A stretch of DNA of 64,000 nt from Phytoseiulus persimilis (Eukaryota; Arthropoda; Arachnida; Mesostigmata; Phytoseiidae), in NCBI GenBank assembly GCA_037576195.1, contig CM075104.1, forward strand, positions 10,494,211-10,558,210. The letters are read 5' to 3'. Made by a program: the position numbers and the translations under genes. Positions 1 through 12,188 of this stretch are shown here, in pieces. Positions within the stretch are counted from its first letter, which is position 1. Each line of letters opens with the position of its first letter. The notes beneath the pieces were generated by a model. It did no database searches and was not told where the DNA came from. It saw only the letters and a program-made list of their open reading frames with translations.

Positions 1-2869
1 TGCTGTTCACAATTTTCCCTTCGGCCTGATCAAAATATTCCGGCACAACTAGGCATCGCTCGAAGTTGTGCGGTGGCTCAGCAACATTGAGGAATCGAGT
101 CTCCGATACAGAGCATGTGGGTTTGGCGATTTGGCCTGCAACGGAATGCGCAATTCACGGACGAACTCTTGGAAGTTCTCCCTCGTCTCGATCAGTTTCC
201 TGACCTCATCATCCACCGAGATCGAAGAGCTCAACACAAACCATCTACTTCATCGCCGTCGACTTGATCACACGATTGTTGGTGCTTCTGCTCCTCGGGT
301 GCCAAGTCTGTGAGTCTATGACAGGCGTCATCCCAACGGCCATAGCACAAGTCGATTCCCCCGAGGAACGCGTATTTTTGGTCCACAATAACCAGCTTCT
401 CGTGGTGAGCCCACAAATACACGGCTGGAAAGCAGCGAGAGTCGATGAGCCCGACGAGAACGGGGGGTCGGCACGGGCAAGCGTTTGCTGCAGAGTATGC
501 CCGCTTTGAAGACGGCGGGAGCAGATCTTCCGGAAGCATCACATACCTGCATTGACGTGATCGGGATGTCGAAACACTTTTATGTTTGGATGAGTGGTGA
601 TTTTTTGTTTTGAGTACAGTGAATTGATGGCGAGAGCGGTGGTCACTTCTTTGTACAACATGATGAAAATTTGAACACCGCTGTCCTGCTCGTAGAGGGA
701 CTATGCATTAGGATTCAGCGATGCGGCATCTCGAGATTTTTCCCTCGATTCTGGTGGAAAAACGCTCATGTGATATTCCGCCGCTCATTTCAGGAGTACA
801 ATTACCGCTTTTCGCTTCAGCAGCGAATCCAGTCGCCATTCATCATTGTTTTTACAGTGCGATCGTTTGAGGAATAATTCAGGTGAAAGCCACCAATCCG
901 TGATGAAGATTTCGTCCGTCGCGTTCTCGATTGCATTGGCGGCTGCCCTCATGTACATGGCACCGTCAACGTACCTTGAACGACATTCGATCGTCTCGGT
1001 GATTCGGTTCAGAAACTCCGTCGTAGAAGAAACACGTTGCGAAGCTTCCGACTCACCATCTCGCGAGAGTTCTTTTACGCACTGGAGCGTAGCTCGAAAA
1101 ACGGTTCTCAGCCACGAAGTCTTTCGCTCGAGTCTTTACCAATTCTTCAATGTAACGGACCCACTCGATTCGTTGACGTGTTGTCCACACGTCTATCAAC
1201 AGCTCTCTGGATAAGTTCGATATGATGATTCCTGAGTGTGAACCAGTGGGTCGCCCATCTTCGCACACTCGGAACCGACCATCCATGAGAATAACCGACT
1301 TCACAGCCCCGGTTTTCGGGTGAATGTATAGGATATAGGTGTCCTTGGCTATCAACCACCGCCTCCTCCATCTCTTGCAAATCTTATACCAAACAGATTT
1401 CATGTAGATGAAACAAGAGTTGGGGTTGTGACCTCCGGCGCGTTTGCTCACTGCCCCCTCTTTTCCCTTCGGGCCACTAGAGTTGATGAAGGAGTATGGA
1501 GAGATTTCGAGGAATTCAGTCTGCAAATATGTCCGATCAGAGTAACTCGCTTCGAGGTCCCCTGGGAGGACTCAATCCTAAGCAGTAGAAAGGACTGAAT
1601 GTGCTTTTGTGGTGCCAACACTCATGGCGCTCGATGTTTTAAACACTGGAATCTTCTTTGAGGAAAGTACCATTTGGGGATGATTCCGATAGTTGGCGAC
1701 TGAGGCAACTTTGCTCAAGTAAGAGACAAGCTGCTCTCCCCGAGCTTGAACTTGAGCCGAGGATAGTATTGATTCTGGACGTTTCGGGAATTGAGGTACC
1801 TCTTTTCGTTTCGCCCGATCGTCGAAAAAGCTCTTCCTCCTCATCTGGTGCCTGCGAGCAAGATTGAGCCCTTTTCGGAATATGGTACGAACAAAACTTT
1901 CGGCCTGTTTTCTGCGAGCCCACTCCCCTATCGAGCTCAGAGCTCAGCATATCCCATGAACAGGGAGATCGCGGCGTGAATTTCTAACATGAGTCGAAAG
2001 TAGCTTACGATTCGTTCGGAAGGGGCAGAGCCAGACTCGCTCTGTACAGTTTCAGGATCGTATGCAGCTCAAGGAAGTGTGTGTATCGTTTCTTCAGGAC
2101 CCACACGAAATCGCCATGTGAGACTTCTATCAGATATCTGTAAAATGAGCATGGTTCCAGGGAAATCGGCTCTTCTATACTGTCCTTGATTATTTGCAAT
2201 ATTGATACCGAACTGGAACTCCTCTAAATTGTGACTCACATGTTCGGGTGCATCATGTGACTCGTCCGGGGATCCTGGTCGACACCGAGTAATTTGAAAT
2301 ATATTGGGACTCCGGGCACATAGAGACTTTCCGGTTCCTCTGTGACTGAACGTGATGTATCATAAATTCGACTGAAAGGAATACTCCCGAAATGCGTTGA
2401 AAGATGATGTGCCACGCCACCTGCAAGGAACCAAATGGTGCAAAGAACCAAATGGGGAACCTCGCGAACAGCCTTGATGCCCATACTCCTAGGGATGGGT
2501 ACCACACTCGACTGACGTTCGAGAAATGCCCGGGAGGATCGAAGAGTCAGAGGAGGGTGATATAGAATCTTCGTATACTTGAATTCGTAAGCAGAGCGGC
2601 TCTTTGCCCCTCATATAGGTCGGCTTCTCCGTAACAGGCTCCCGGTAGAGGATTCTACAGGAAGATTGCGGGATCTCGATTTCTACCAATCAGTTGGATG
2701 TCACGGATGGGGCTGCGGACAGCTGACGGAAATCGAAAGAGGATCACTCACAGTCTGTGTCGAGGAGGGAGTTCCGAAGATTTTCATCCTCCTCGTCATC
2801 CTCTACTTCCAATTCTTCGAACTCTTCGGGGTCTTCTGCGGTTTCCGTGTTCTCCTGCCTCGGGTCCAT
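1..2869 (-). CDS. Pld: Phospholipase D (PLD1/2 family), N-terminal half, cut by left edge
   Basis: Phosphatidylcholine-hydrolysing phospholipase D, which makes phosphatidic acid at membranes. Exons fit in phase: 2869-2752, 2420-2240, 2212-2009, 1851-1671, 1520-1057, 974-806, 685-547, 424-274 and 229 onward. The start is ATG at 2869, opening a very acidic leader of about 40 residues. A PX domain follows (about residues 65-190, with [12 protein letters not shown]), then a PH domain (about 240-365, opening with GPKGKEG and ending [10 protein letters not shown]). The catalytic region begins with [10 protein letters not shown] and the first HKD motif lies near residues 493-500 ([10 protein letters not shown] and D present), followed by [12 protein letters not shown]. 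The order PX-PH-HKD is that of animal PLD1/PLD2. The variable loop ([11 protein letters not shown]) follows; the second HKD lies beyond position 1. The intron 273-230 would be only 44 nt, so the last junction is the least certain. Confidence 0.93.
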
Positions 2870-5800
2870 ACTGTTGTACGACTTGACGCCTCTCTCCACA
2901 CTCAGGAGACGCCTGACGCTGAAATCCGAGAGTGGAGGCTCTAAACGTAACCTTGAGCGTTGCACACATGAGAAGATAATAATATAAGTAGACTCCACAC
3001 ATCGATGAGAACTATTCCTCTGCTACTCGAGCTCATCACACGTATTCTCCTCGAGTCGGGGCTCCTATCGCTCGCGGTTTGGCATTAAATGAAAACGTCT
3101 CGACTAGTATCATCCGCCATCTACAATACCGAGAATCTCACGTCATTTGTTTCGGATTTTAAAGCTGTTTGACCAATCATCGGGTCAAGTGAACGGAGGC
3201 GTGACGTGCCAAGGTGGAACATGGGCTTATCTCAGTTGTTGCGATGACTCACAACGTAATAGAGAGCGAGTCAGGTTGGGCATTTGGGAGATCATAATTT
3301 CCAACTCAGTGGTTTACAGCTGAAGGAGCCGCTGGAGGGTACCAGCATGACCAGCCCATATTCCTAATGCCGGAGTCGGTAGTGATTCCGTGGACACTCA
3401 GACTGGCACAGGCCACGTATCGTTGAAACCCGCCAATTTCATATCTTTATGGCGACACCAAGCTGCCGATGTGCAGCTCTGATGGTAAGGAGTCGACCCC
3501 ACAGCTGTCCGGGTCGTTGATAATTTAAGAGATCCTCGTGAATCCAGAAGCTCTTCGGGTCATAATTCATTCATCACCAGGCATTGTCGCAGGTCGCGGA
3601 AGGTGGGAAACTCTAAATGGATTCTCGGTCAATCCATCCCAGCGATCGCGCGAGCTCGACTGGCGCGCATCCGGTCTCGTAACCGTCGCTGGTGTTCTGA
3701 CAGCAATGAATACGTTTGATGGAAGCGCGGGGTAGAAGCCATAGCGATCAGAGGAAACTTCTTCCCGAGGTAGTGCCGCTCGGGTCAAATTATAGACCGG
3801 TAACAAACAAGGAGTAAGGAATCGCGTCCGCTTCATTAAACCACATTGACAGCTCAGACTTCAGTGGTTCCGTCGAAGTTCATATTCCGACCATTGTAAC
3901 CCGAATTTTCAGCGAGGCGCGCGTTGAGCCTTGTGTCGTTTAAGCCTTCATGCGAGTTATCGCCTTCGCTGCCGGTCGCAGCAGGAACCATACCTTGCTT
4001 CCTTGCGGTATGGATTATCAACTCCGGGCATGGGAAAGCGTGACCGCGGTCTAATACGGGCCGCTGACGAAGACGAACTAGTTGTCGCGAGACCACGCTC
4101 ACTCACTCACCTGAACATCTCCTAGAGAACTGATTCCCAAAAGGGTCTCGGCTATTTACGTGGGACCGTATGGGTGGAACCGACGCCGGCTCCAGAGATT
4201 CAGAGAGGAAATAATCGGCACAACGATCCGGCGGTGAACTGCCACTTGTAGCACTCGCAGCTACCATGAAGAGACTAAAAGTGCCAGGCCGCCTAGTCAC
4301 AGTAGACGAGCGGGCCCACAGGTGAACATGATCTGTTGGAAGCCGGCCCGGCCGGCCGTCGCCGCCGGTCTCGCAGCTCAGCCTGATCCACAGCTGATCG
4401 TTGGTTCCCTGAGTCGGCGTCAAACTACGGAGGCAGCGTTCTCACGTTTCGAACACGGAGCGTCTCGAGAACGGCAATCACAGCCACATGAGTCGCATAC
4501 ACAAACCCACCTTCTCTTGACATGTTTTATTTTCAATTTTCTGAGCAACGCGCTCCATCTGTGAGGTCGGACTGTAGCCTAGGTGTCCCTCGCAACAGGG
4601 ACAAACTGCCCCCAACCCATGGAGCAGAGAGTTTCCGTCAGGAAGAAACTGATATTGAATTATTTGCCACAGGAGATGAAGCGCTAGCGTAACCGGAGGT
4701 CGCTCACGCTTGCTTCGGAGCGACCTTGATCAGAGCAACAAGTTGAAGTGGACGAGTTGCCTGGCGACGATGCGTAGCGATTTTAGGGAACGATTTCCCG
4801 AACCGCTTTCGTTCGCCCCGGCGACGGTTGTCGAGTTCTCGGGGAGAGTATGCCGGGCACTGTCGCGGATGGCGGGATCAAGGTCAGGCATTGAGGGTTG
4901 AGCCTGATAATTCTCCTCAAAATTAGCTTGCACCGGATCAACCAGTTGATCAACCAGATCAATTTGTCTCGATGACGTCTCCGACTGTCAGTATCAATTC
5001 AAAGATCTGGAGACGCTCGCACTGTCTGACACAGCGGCTAACGAAGGAGGAAATACAACAAAAGAGCGGCATATTATGAGTGAGAGCCCGAGTCCTATAT
5101 ATATTTTTCTTTCTGATGACTCCGTGGACTCAGTCCAGCATCGACATGTTGAGTGCTGCTGCGCGGAAAATCATTCAATGACGACTTTAAGAACCGGATA
5201 GCAGAACCGATAACTGTGAGCCAAACCATGTTGTGAGCAGCCGAACGCACAGATTGTGACGCAGTGGCATCAAGTCCTTTGTCGGTTTACCATGACTTTG
5301 GGAGGAAAAGCTGAGGCTGTCAACGATCTTTGATAGCGTCTCACACCAGCATTGTTCGTTCAACAGATGGAAAGTTTCTTTAAAAAAACCTAAACGGGTG
5401 ATGGATTCACACTCCGCGGAGCCTCGGGTTGATTACAGATTCCTTTCTACTCTGGGACTCACCTTCTCCGCTTTCCCCGGAGGAGAATTTAGATGACTTC
5501 ATAGTTGCTTCCGGTTCGTGACTTCACGGGATCACTCTGAGAGTCCTGGTCTTATTCGAGGAGCCAAATTCCAAGGATTCACTGTGACAAGTCATTCAGA
5601 CGTTTCCAAGATCTTCTGCAATCCGCCCGCAGTCGATGGATGAACCGCCGCTGAGCTGCGAGGGTTCTTGAAGCTGGGCGATTACCTCACCGCCGTGAAA
5701 CAGCTTTGCATCCTCTCCCGATGGCGACTTGAGCAGTCACGAGAACTGCCCAAGCCGCCATCGCACACGGCAGCCTGTTAGAAGCCGGAGTACCGGAACA

Positions 5801-6870
5801 CGGAGGCAGATTGGTTCTGATTCTGAGTTGGGATGAAGCAACATCCAGCTGCCGCAGCTGTCCACGACGTGCTCGTCGCACCAACTCCGCTGGATCTCGA
5901 GTAAGTGGGCTTGGTCCCGGGAACGACTCAGGAGTTCAGACAGACGGGCGCCGCCGTCCTGTCTGGCGCCACGGGAGAGGGGCTCCGAGTCGCCGTTCGC
6001 CCGGGAGAACGTTTCTTGTCTGAAACAACACGGGCCGAGCACTAATGCAATTCGCGCACCCCACTCTTCCACAACGACCAACCATTTCCGATCGTTGGTA
6101 CCTGTTGAGGGCAATCACGAATCGGAGTGTACGAAGTCCGCCAGAGAGTTTCTCGAAGTCGATTTACGCCGATATCGAATGGAGCTCCGATTCTGAGCCA
6201 ACAAGAAACATCTGGGCGCTTCCTGTTCATGTACAGCAACGTTTGGATCAGCTGAATCTTCTTTCCTTTCCCTCAAGTCGATTATTCAGGTGCCCCGAGT
6301 GTCCTCGAGCTGACAGCTCGATGCCCTGTCTCGCACCACCCCACTGCGCTATCTCGCTCGGGGACAGAACTTGAAGTCCTCCGCTTTCGATGAACTCAGT
6401 CATTAGAAACCGAGAGGAGAACGTAGCCTGGGTAGCCGAATGGTTGTCGCCGCTGCTCCGCGACGACTTCAGGAAGAATGGCCGAAATAATACCCAGTCC
6501 GAATCTTCTCGCGTTCTGCGGGAGCATTCTCACAAATGCGAGGACGGATGACCGCGAGAAGTTCCGTTAGATCATATGAGTGAGGGATTCCTGTAAGGGT
6601 GACCTGGAGGGAATTGAGCGCATAGTACCGTGAGATACGCGTATGCACAGATCAACATACACAGCAGGAGCACATTTAATGGAGCCACATTCCGAAACAC
6701 TGCAGAGCCCTCCGGAATTGGTTTCGAGTTTTTCCTGTTCAACGCTCACTGAATCGGAAGAATTGAAGCGGGATGAAGAAGGAGGAATCGAAGCGAATGG
6801 AACCGGGAACCACGACAACGCGGAGAATGAAAGATGATTCCCTCTCAATTACATTCACACGATATCAATG
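2870..6870. other. Gap between PLD start and ELMO 3' end; no gene recognised
   Basis: This stretch upstream of PLD and downstream of ELMO holds only short open frames on both strands. None resembles a known protein or is flanked by convincing paired splice sites. It should contain the PLD promoter and 5' UTR and the end of the ELMO transcript. I see no tRNA, transposon or long repeat in it. Confidence 0.5.
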
Positions 6871-6876
6871 TTTATT
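6871..6876 (-). terminator. Probable polyadenylation signal of ELMO
   Basis: TTTATT on the plus strand reads AATAAA on the minus strand, about 305 nt beyond the ELMO stop codon. Distance and strand fit a 3' UTR end. Cleavage would be expected 10-30 nt further left. Confidence 0.5.
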
Positions 6877-7181
6877 CCACAGTTCTTAGAACATCATGGT
6901 TGATGGTGTGGTCCTGTTCGCAAATGCATTTTACAAGTAGCGTGCGTGGAGGGATCGTGGACGGTCAGCAGCGTCATACGCATTGAGGTCTCATGAGCCT
7001 CCACCGTCTCCGTCAGGATTCCACGTTCCCGAGGCTGATTGCCGCCGTCATCCACCAATTACTTTACATGAAACCACCCAGTCCGGTTCCATCGGCTCGT
7101 CCTGCTAGAGGATCAACGGAGGGGAGATTCACTGCGAAAAAGAACTCCGAGCCCCAAACATGCTTTTTCGCGGCGAACGAA

Positions 7182-10023
7182 TCAGAATACTGGGGTTATA
7201 AAGTCGTAGTTCGGCGGATCCACCGGCACCGGAGGCGGTTTCTCAGGTATCTGCACTCCTTCCGTATCCAGGAGTCGGAGCTTCATTTCTACATGCAAGA
7301 GCATTTCGAGATCCTGTTGAGTCTCCTTGGAAGTCATCGGCTCGCCCAGGAGGGCTCTGATACCGTCCGTCCAGAAATAAAACATCTGTAGAATCGGAGA
7401 ACTGTCAACCGGAGTGAACGAGTCTTCAAGCATCTAATCAGGCTTCTGCTCTGCGTCCAGTCCTGGATCTGGAGAACCCGTTCCGCGATTACCTTCTCGG
7501 TCGGAGCGACGAAGTTGAGAGATTCTTGCTCACTCTGTTCCGGAAGCAACGAGAACGCCAAAGAAGCGGCAGTTTTGGTTTTTCGGGCATCTTTCATATG
7601 CGGGCAATCCCTGGCCGTCGCGAGGGCTCGGATATCGGCGACGGCGAACTTGTGGGGCAGCTCATCGACGCCTGGAATCAAACGCGAATCATTCCATGCT
7701 CCACGTCGAAGCGAATATCAGACGAATCCGGGGCTGACAGGATCCTGCACTCACTTGGCGGGGCAGCTTTCTCATCCCAGTCTCCGTAGTGAAAGATCTT
7801 GTGGTTGGCGGATAATCTGCAGTACCAGAATTTGTCTTTGATGCGGTGTCCTTTGGCGGAGTACTTCGTGAAAAGGGTCCCTTCTGTTAGCTGTTGCCGT
7901 CGGTGTTGCTGGATGAGGCTCAAGATGTCTGGGGTGAGCATCTCTCGCAATTGGACGATCGGGATCGCTTTGGTTTCACACTCCTCTTTGTTGCTCCTTT
8001 CCTCGTTCCAGATATTCATTATTTCCTGATAGGGCAGCGTGGCCAACTTCGACTTGAGCTTCTCGAAATCCGCTGCAAAATTATTCCCCAGCATGAGGTT
8101 GCGCGAGAGCGATGAGGCCACAATCGTTCTTCGTGACGCATCTCCCCGAAGCTATGCGCACTAAATCAGCTCACCGGGAGTTGTGCCGTCTGGCGCCTCC
8201 ATCGCTCTTTCGATTTGGTCTTGAACAACCTGGAGGACTTTCGTGAAATCCTCAGCTGTCGCTCTCATCTCTTTCCACGTCTTGTTGAGGAGTTGGATGC
8301 AGACGCAGAAGAACTCTTCGAATGGATAAACGTGAGTGAAGAACATGAAATGGAAAGAGCGGCCCTGATCTCTCGGGGGGTCGCCTATGTGCAGGATATC
8401 CTCGGCCAGGAGACGAATCAAGCGAATGGATGCTCGCGCGAAGGGCACCTCGTGTTCGTCTCCCCTGGAAGGTTCGAAGCGGTGGTCAGAGGAAATTCCT
8501 CATGTTTTCGTCACTGGCTTTCCACTATTCGCCGGGGTTACCGAGCTCGAGAAGAACCGACCTGACTGAGTTTTCGATGACGAACTTGATGTATTGATCG
8601 TTGTGATGACGGGCGAAATAGAGCATGTTGTCAAGGGCCAAAGCTCCGGGTGGAGAGACCAGATCCTCAACCGGATTGGAAGCGCTTTGGAAACCAAGTT
8701 TCCGATAGCACTTCGAAGCGGAACTCTTGTTGGAAGTACCTTCCGTCGGGCCGAAAGCTATCCGTCTCAGTTCCTCCTGGAAAACGGGAGGTTCAATCCT
8801 CACCGGAACGCCGTTTATTGAGATTGGACACACCCGGATCGATGTCCAGGACCACTCACCAGCTTCAACTTTGCATCGGCATCGTTGAGATCCAGTTCCT
8901 GTTTCCGACGCTCATCCTGCATGGAGAATAGTAGCGTTTGCAGAACGTAGAGTTGGTGGGCCATCTCTGTGCCCACCATCTGCTGACCCTTCGACAGAAT
9001 GTTTGCCAGGATAACCTGAAAATATTTAATAAATGGAGCTCCGGAATTAATTTCAATGTTGGAACCACTGTAGCACCAACTCCCAATCCGGGGGAAGTCG
9101 CGTCTCCGCGTCAGCGGAATAACTGATCTCACCTTGCGTATATGTTTCGAAGACAGGGTTGCATGAAGACCTCTCCTCTTCGTGTGCTCCGCCTTGAGGA
9201 ATAATGCGTTGATGAGCGCGATCGCGCTCTGCTGAATTTCGCTGCTTCCGCTCTGAATGTGGGCGATGAGATTGGGCAGCGTGACTTGCTGATCCACTAA
9301 ATGGTAGCGCGAGGAGGAGTTCAGAACTATAGACTCCAAAATGCAGAGTGACGCGTGAAGTATACGGAGATCTATCGGCGTGCTTTGATTCACATTATTC
9401 GCTACCTGAAATCAACCGCTGTTCCCATGAGTGAGAGTTCGGAATAATCGGAGAGCATTGCGGCACGGATTCAGCCGCTCAAACTGGCTCCAAGCACGAC
9501 GACATACCTTCCCTATGAACTTCGGTTCGACGATGTCCCACGACACAATGCCGTGATCCATCAACTCCACGAAGCTCAACAGTACGAAGGCAAGCCTCTC
9601 GTTGGCGTGAACTGACTCCTGTACGCTCCTGAGGAGGTACTGATGACCTTGCTTGTTGATGAACTCTAACGCAAATGTGGGATCCAGAGACAGTCTGTGA
9701 AGTTCTTTCAGAACCTCAACAGGACAGTGATTGCCTGTCGCATTAAGCGTCTCCAGGATTTTCTGAGTGCGGCGAGCCGGACTAGCAGTCAACTTCAAGA
9801 AAAGACCATTCTTGATTTCACAGCGATTCTTCTCTGTTATGTACACCGGATTCGTCGGATCCGAGAATTCCAGCGCGTAGTTGTCTCCCGGATCGCTGAG
9901 ACACCAGATGGCACAAAGCTCCTGAATAATGCATTCCAAGGGTCGAGTCTGATCTAAGTCGATGAGCTGCGTAGCTTTGTCCTGCATCTCAACTGCAACC
10001 TTCACAACGTCCTTCTTGCCCAT
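7182..10023 (-). CDS. ELMO: ELMO/CED-12 engulfment and cell motility protein, complete
   Basis: Adaptor that binds DOCK-family exchange factors to activate Rac in phagocytosis, cell migration and myoblast fusion. Eight exons keep phase: 10023-9508, 9405-9133, 9015-8860, 8776-8562, 8464-8175, 8072-7755, 7671-7493 and 7385-7182, giving 716 residues (vertebrate ELMO1 is about 727). The N-terminal Ras-binding-like region contains [13 protein letters not shown]. An armadillo-type region follows with [14 protein letters not shown]. The ELMO domain spans about residues 300-470 ([32 protein letters not shown]). A PH domain lies at about 545-670 ([19 protein letters not shown]). The protein ends in a proline-rich tail ([18 protein letters not shown]) matching the DOCK SH3 ligand of the family. 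All introns are about 90-110 nt. ATG at 10023 gives the family-typical opening VVKVAVE. Confidence 0.97.
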
Positions 10024-12188
10024 GGTTCAAATCTGGAATACAAGAAGTTAGACTTGAAGGACTATTCCATTGGAAAGGTGGCACGAGGTTCCCCGCGGCG
10101 GGTCATCGCAAAGGCTCATGAACAATCGTCATCGTGAACAATGAATGAGTAATCTTCGCTTTCGCTGTGACCGATTGAGAGAAACAAGATTGCCGACCGT
10201 GAGCTCTGGCAGAATTCACGCGCGCGAAAGCCCTCGTTCATGCTCTCTTGATCTGCTCCGGAAGCTCGTTGCCGATTGCCGAACGATGGTGAGTAAGAAT
10301 GTTGATGAGAGAAATCAGTTTGCGACCACAAGCATGAGCGACTCATCCGGATTCGAAAAGCGGTATGTTCCCGTCGGAGAGCACCTCGGGAATCGACACG
10401 ACCGCGGAGTCCTAACGGCGAAGCCCTTCATGGGGAAATTCTATCTTACCCTTTTTCCAGACTTTTCAGGGTGGGAAGAAAATTTCCAGAGAAGGCACTG
10501 CGAAGCGGACTACTATTTACTGGAACGAAGGGAGAGTCGGATCCATTCGTTGTAATGCATCACCCGTTCTCCGCTGACAGTTTGCGCTCGAGACCCTTAG
10601 TTCTCGAATGTTTCGAATAGACTTCTGGGAACAGTGGTTAAACTGGCACACGAGACATCGAAGTCGAGGGAGCAGTCGCTCCAACCCAGGTGGCGACAAA
10701 CTCAGACTGCCGTGGAGCGTCAAGCGATATCGGTAGTGCAGCAGTAGCACCAAGGAGAAACATCAGACACATCCTGGCGAAAGACGGGTGTGTGTGGGCA
10801 TCATCAACTGCTGCCGAGTCGAATCAATGCACGATCTGAGCTCATTCCCCATTTGACGCAGACATGAAACTCTGCGGAATGGAATCACGGCGTTTCTCTT
10901 CTTGTGGGAGGGATGATTTGTTGACCATGCGCTCGGCGGGGACGGGAATAGCTTGTCGCTGATCTAATTCGGGTCCGCGCTCCACAGGAGAACAGTCGGA
11001 GAGATCCAGGAGAGCAATGCCCAATTTACGAGGAGAGTTTTCCGGATTCTCCGAGAAACCGGCCATAGCTTCGGCAAAGGGTCCGACCTCCACGGAAACT
11101 TCTTCGTCCTCCTTCCCGCTTCCCGCGCCATATCGAGCGAAATTCTCGGAGAAGCTATCGATTTTCTTGTCGCGTGAGAACATGAACTAGCAGCGGCGTT
11201 AACAAGCGAGCGAAAAGAAGACACATCAACTCAGTAGGGATTGGCTCCTCATCATATTTTATTTGGAATGGAACATCGACTGCTTCTTGTCGGTTGTGAA
11301 TATTCATAGACGATTTCATTGACACTCCTTTCCCATATCTGTTCTCGGAGACTGTTCGCAGCGGACATTCCTCCGGGAATCGTAGAATCCGAGCTCAGGG
11401 ACCCTCCAACGATCGATCGGATGCTGAGCGTTGCTCGTCTGAGCAAACGCGTGAGTCAACTTTTATTGGGTGCGTAGACAGTTTCCTCCCCCCTTCGCGA
11501 GCAACGAACCATCGATGCTGATGATCATTGACAAGGATTCTTTCGAGGGGCTCCCTGCGAGAGATTCGAGCCGGCCATTGATCGCTTCCATCAGAAAAGA
11601 TTCCGAATAGATTGATCCGGAGGGCACTGAGATCGCTCCGAAAACCACCTCTGAGTTTCAGCGAAAGTCGTAGAAGTTTCCGCGCTCGAAGACACAGGAC
11701 CTCCTGTCACCGCGCGTCATGTGTACACCACCTCGCACCTCGCAGAATGCACCCCACACGAGCCCGCTCGTTTTCTGAGTGATGACATGGTTGTTTTCCT
11801 GGAGTAGCTAGCCAGCTGAACCCTGGGATTTCAGGATACATGGCTTCCCATCGGTGCAAAACGACCAAAAAAGTAGAAGACAGCTCACGTCGTCCCGGTG
11901 CCCCGGGACTGACCGTCTCCCTTCCTCGTTCCTCACCACTCTTCTGAATCATAGGATCGGTCGGGGGTCTTCCCCTGACCTCCTCCCCGATCTCGAACCG
12001 GATCGGAACGACGACCTCGCGATCATCAGGCATATCACAAGAGAATAGGTGTCCAGAGTGGAGCACACATGAAAGGAACATAATTCTAGCAAGCTCATTC
12101 CAACTCGATCCCACCTGTCCAAAGACCTCTGCGTTATTGGCTATCTCGAGGATCCCGCACGATACGGTTGCTACTCTTGAATTGAGGA
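10024..12188. other. Region between ELMO start and F-box gene stop
   Basis: It should hold the ELMO promoter and 5' UTR plus the 3' UTR of the F-box gene. A minus-strand AATAAA (plus TTTATT at 11258-11263) lies about 930 nt past the F-box stop and could be its polyadenylation signal. Several minus-strand frames of 60-135 codons between 11252 and 12114 could not be joined into a recognisable protein. Confidence 0.4.
10842..11183 (-). CDS. Possible small protein or exon, unrecognised
   Basis: Open frame of 113 codons starting at ATG (MFSRDKKIDSFSENFARYG) and ending at TGA. It is charged and serine-rich, with one cysteine, no signal peptide and no membrane segment. I recognise no family. The composition looks protein-like, but the length is within chance range for this window and no splice sites were needed to define it. 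It lies in the 2.2 kb between ELMO and the F-box gene. Confidence 0.2.
   Translation of the reverse strand: MFSRDKKIDSFSENFARYGAGSGKEDEEVSVEVGPFAEAMAGFSENPENSPRKLGIALLDLSDCSPVERGPELDQRQAIPVPAERMVNKSSLPQEEKRRDSIPQSFMSASNGE

Noticed and set aside
2489..2689. 66-codon minus-strand frame as an extra PLD exon
   Set aside because: PLD exon 2869-2752 joins 2420-2240 directly in phase, and this frame does not resemble PLD N-termini.
6421..6500. Sequence resembling a tRNA A box (TAGCCGAATGG)
   Set aside because: No matching B box or cloverleaf stems could be drawn around it.
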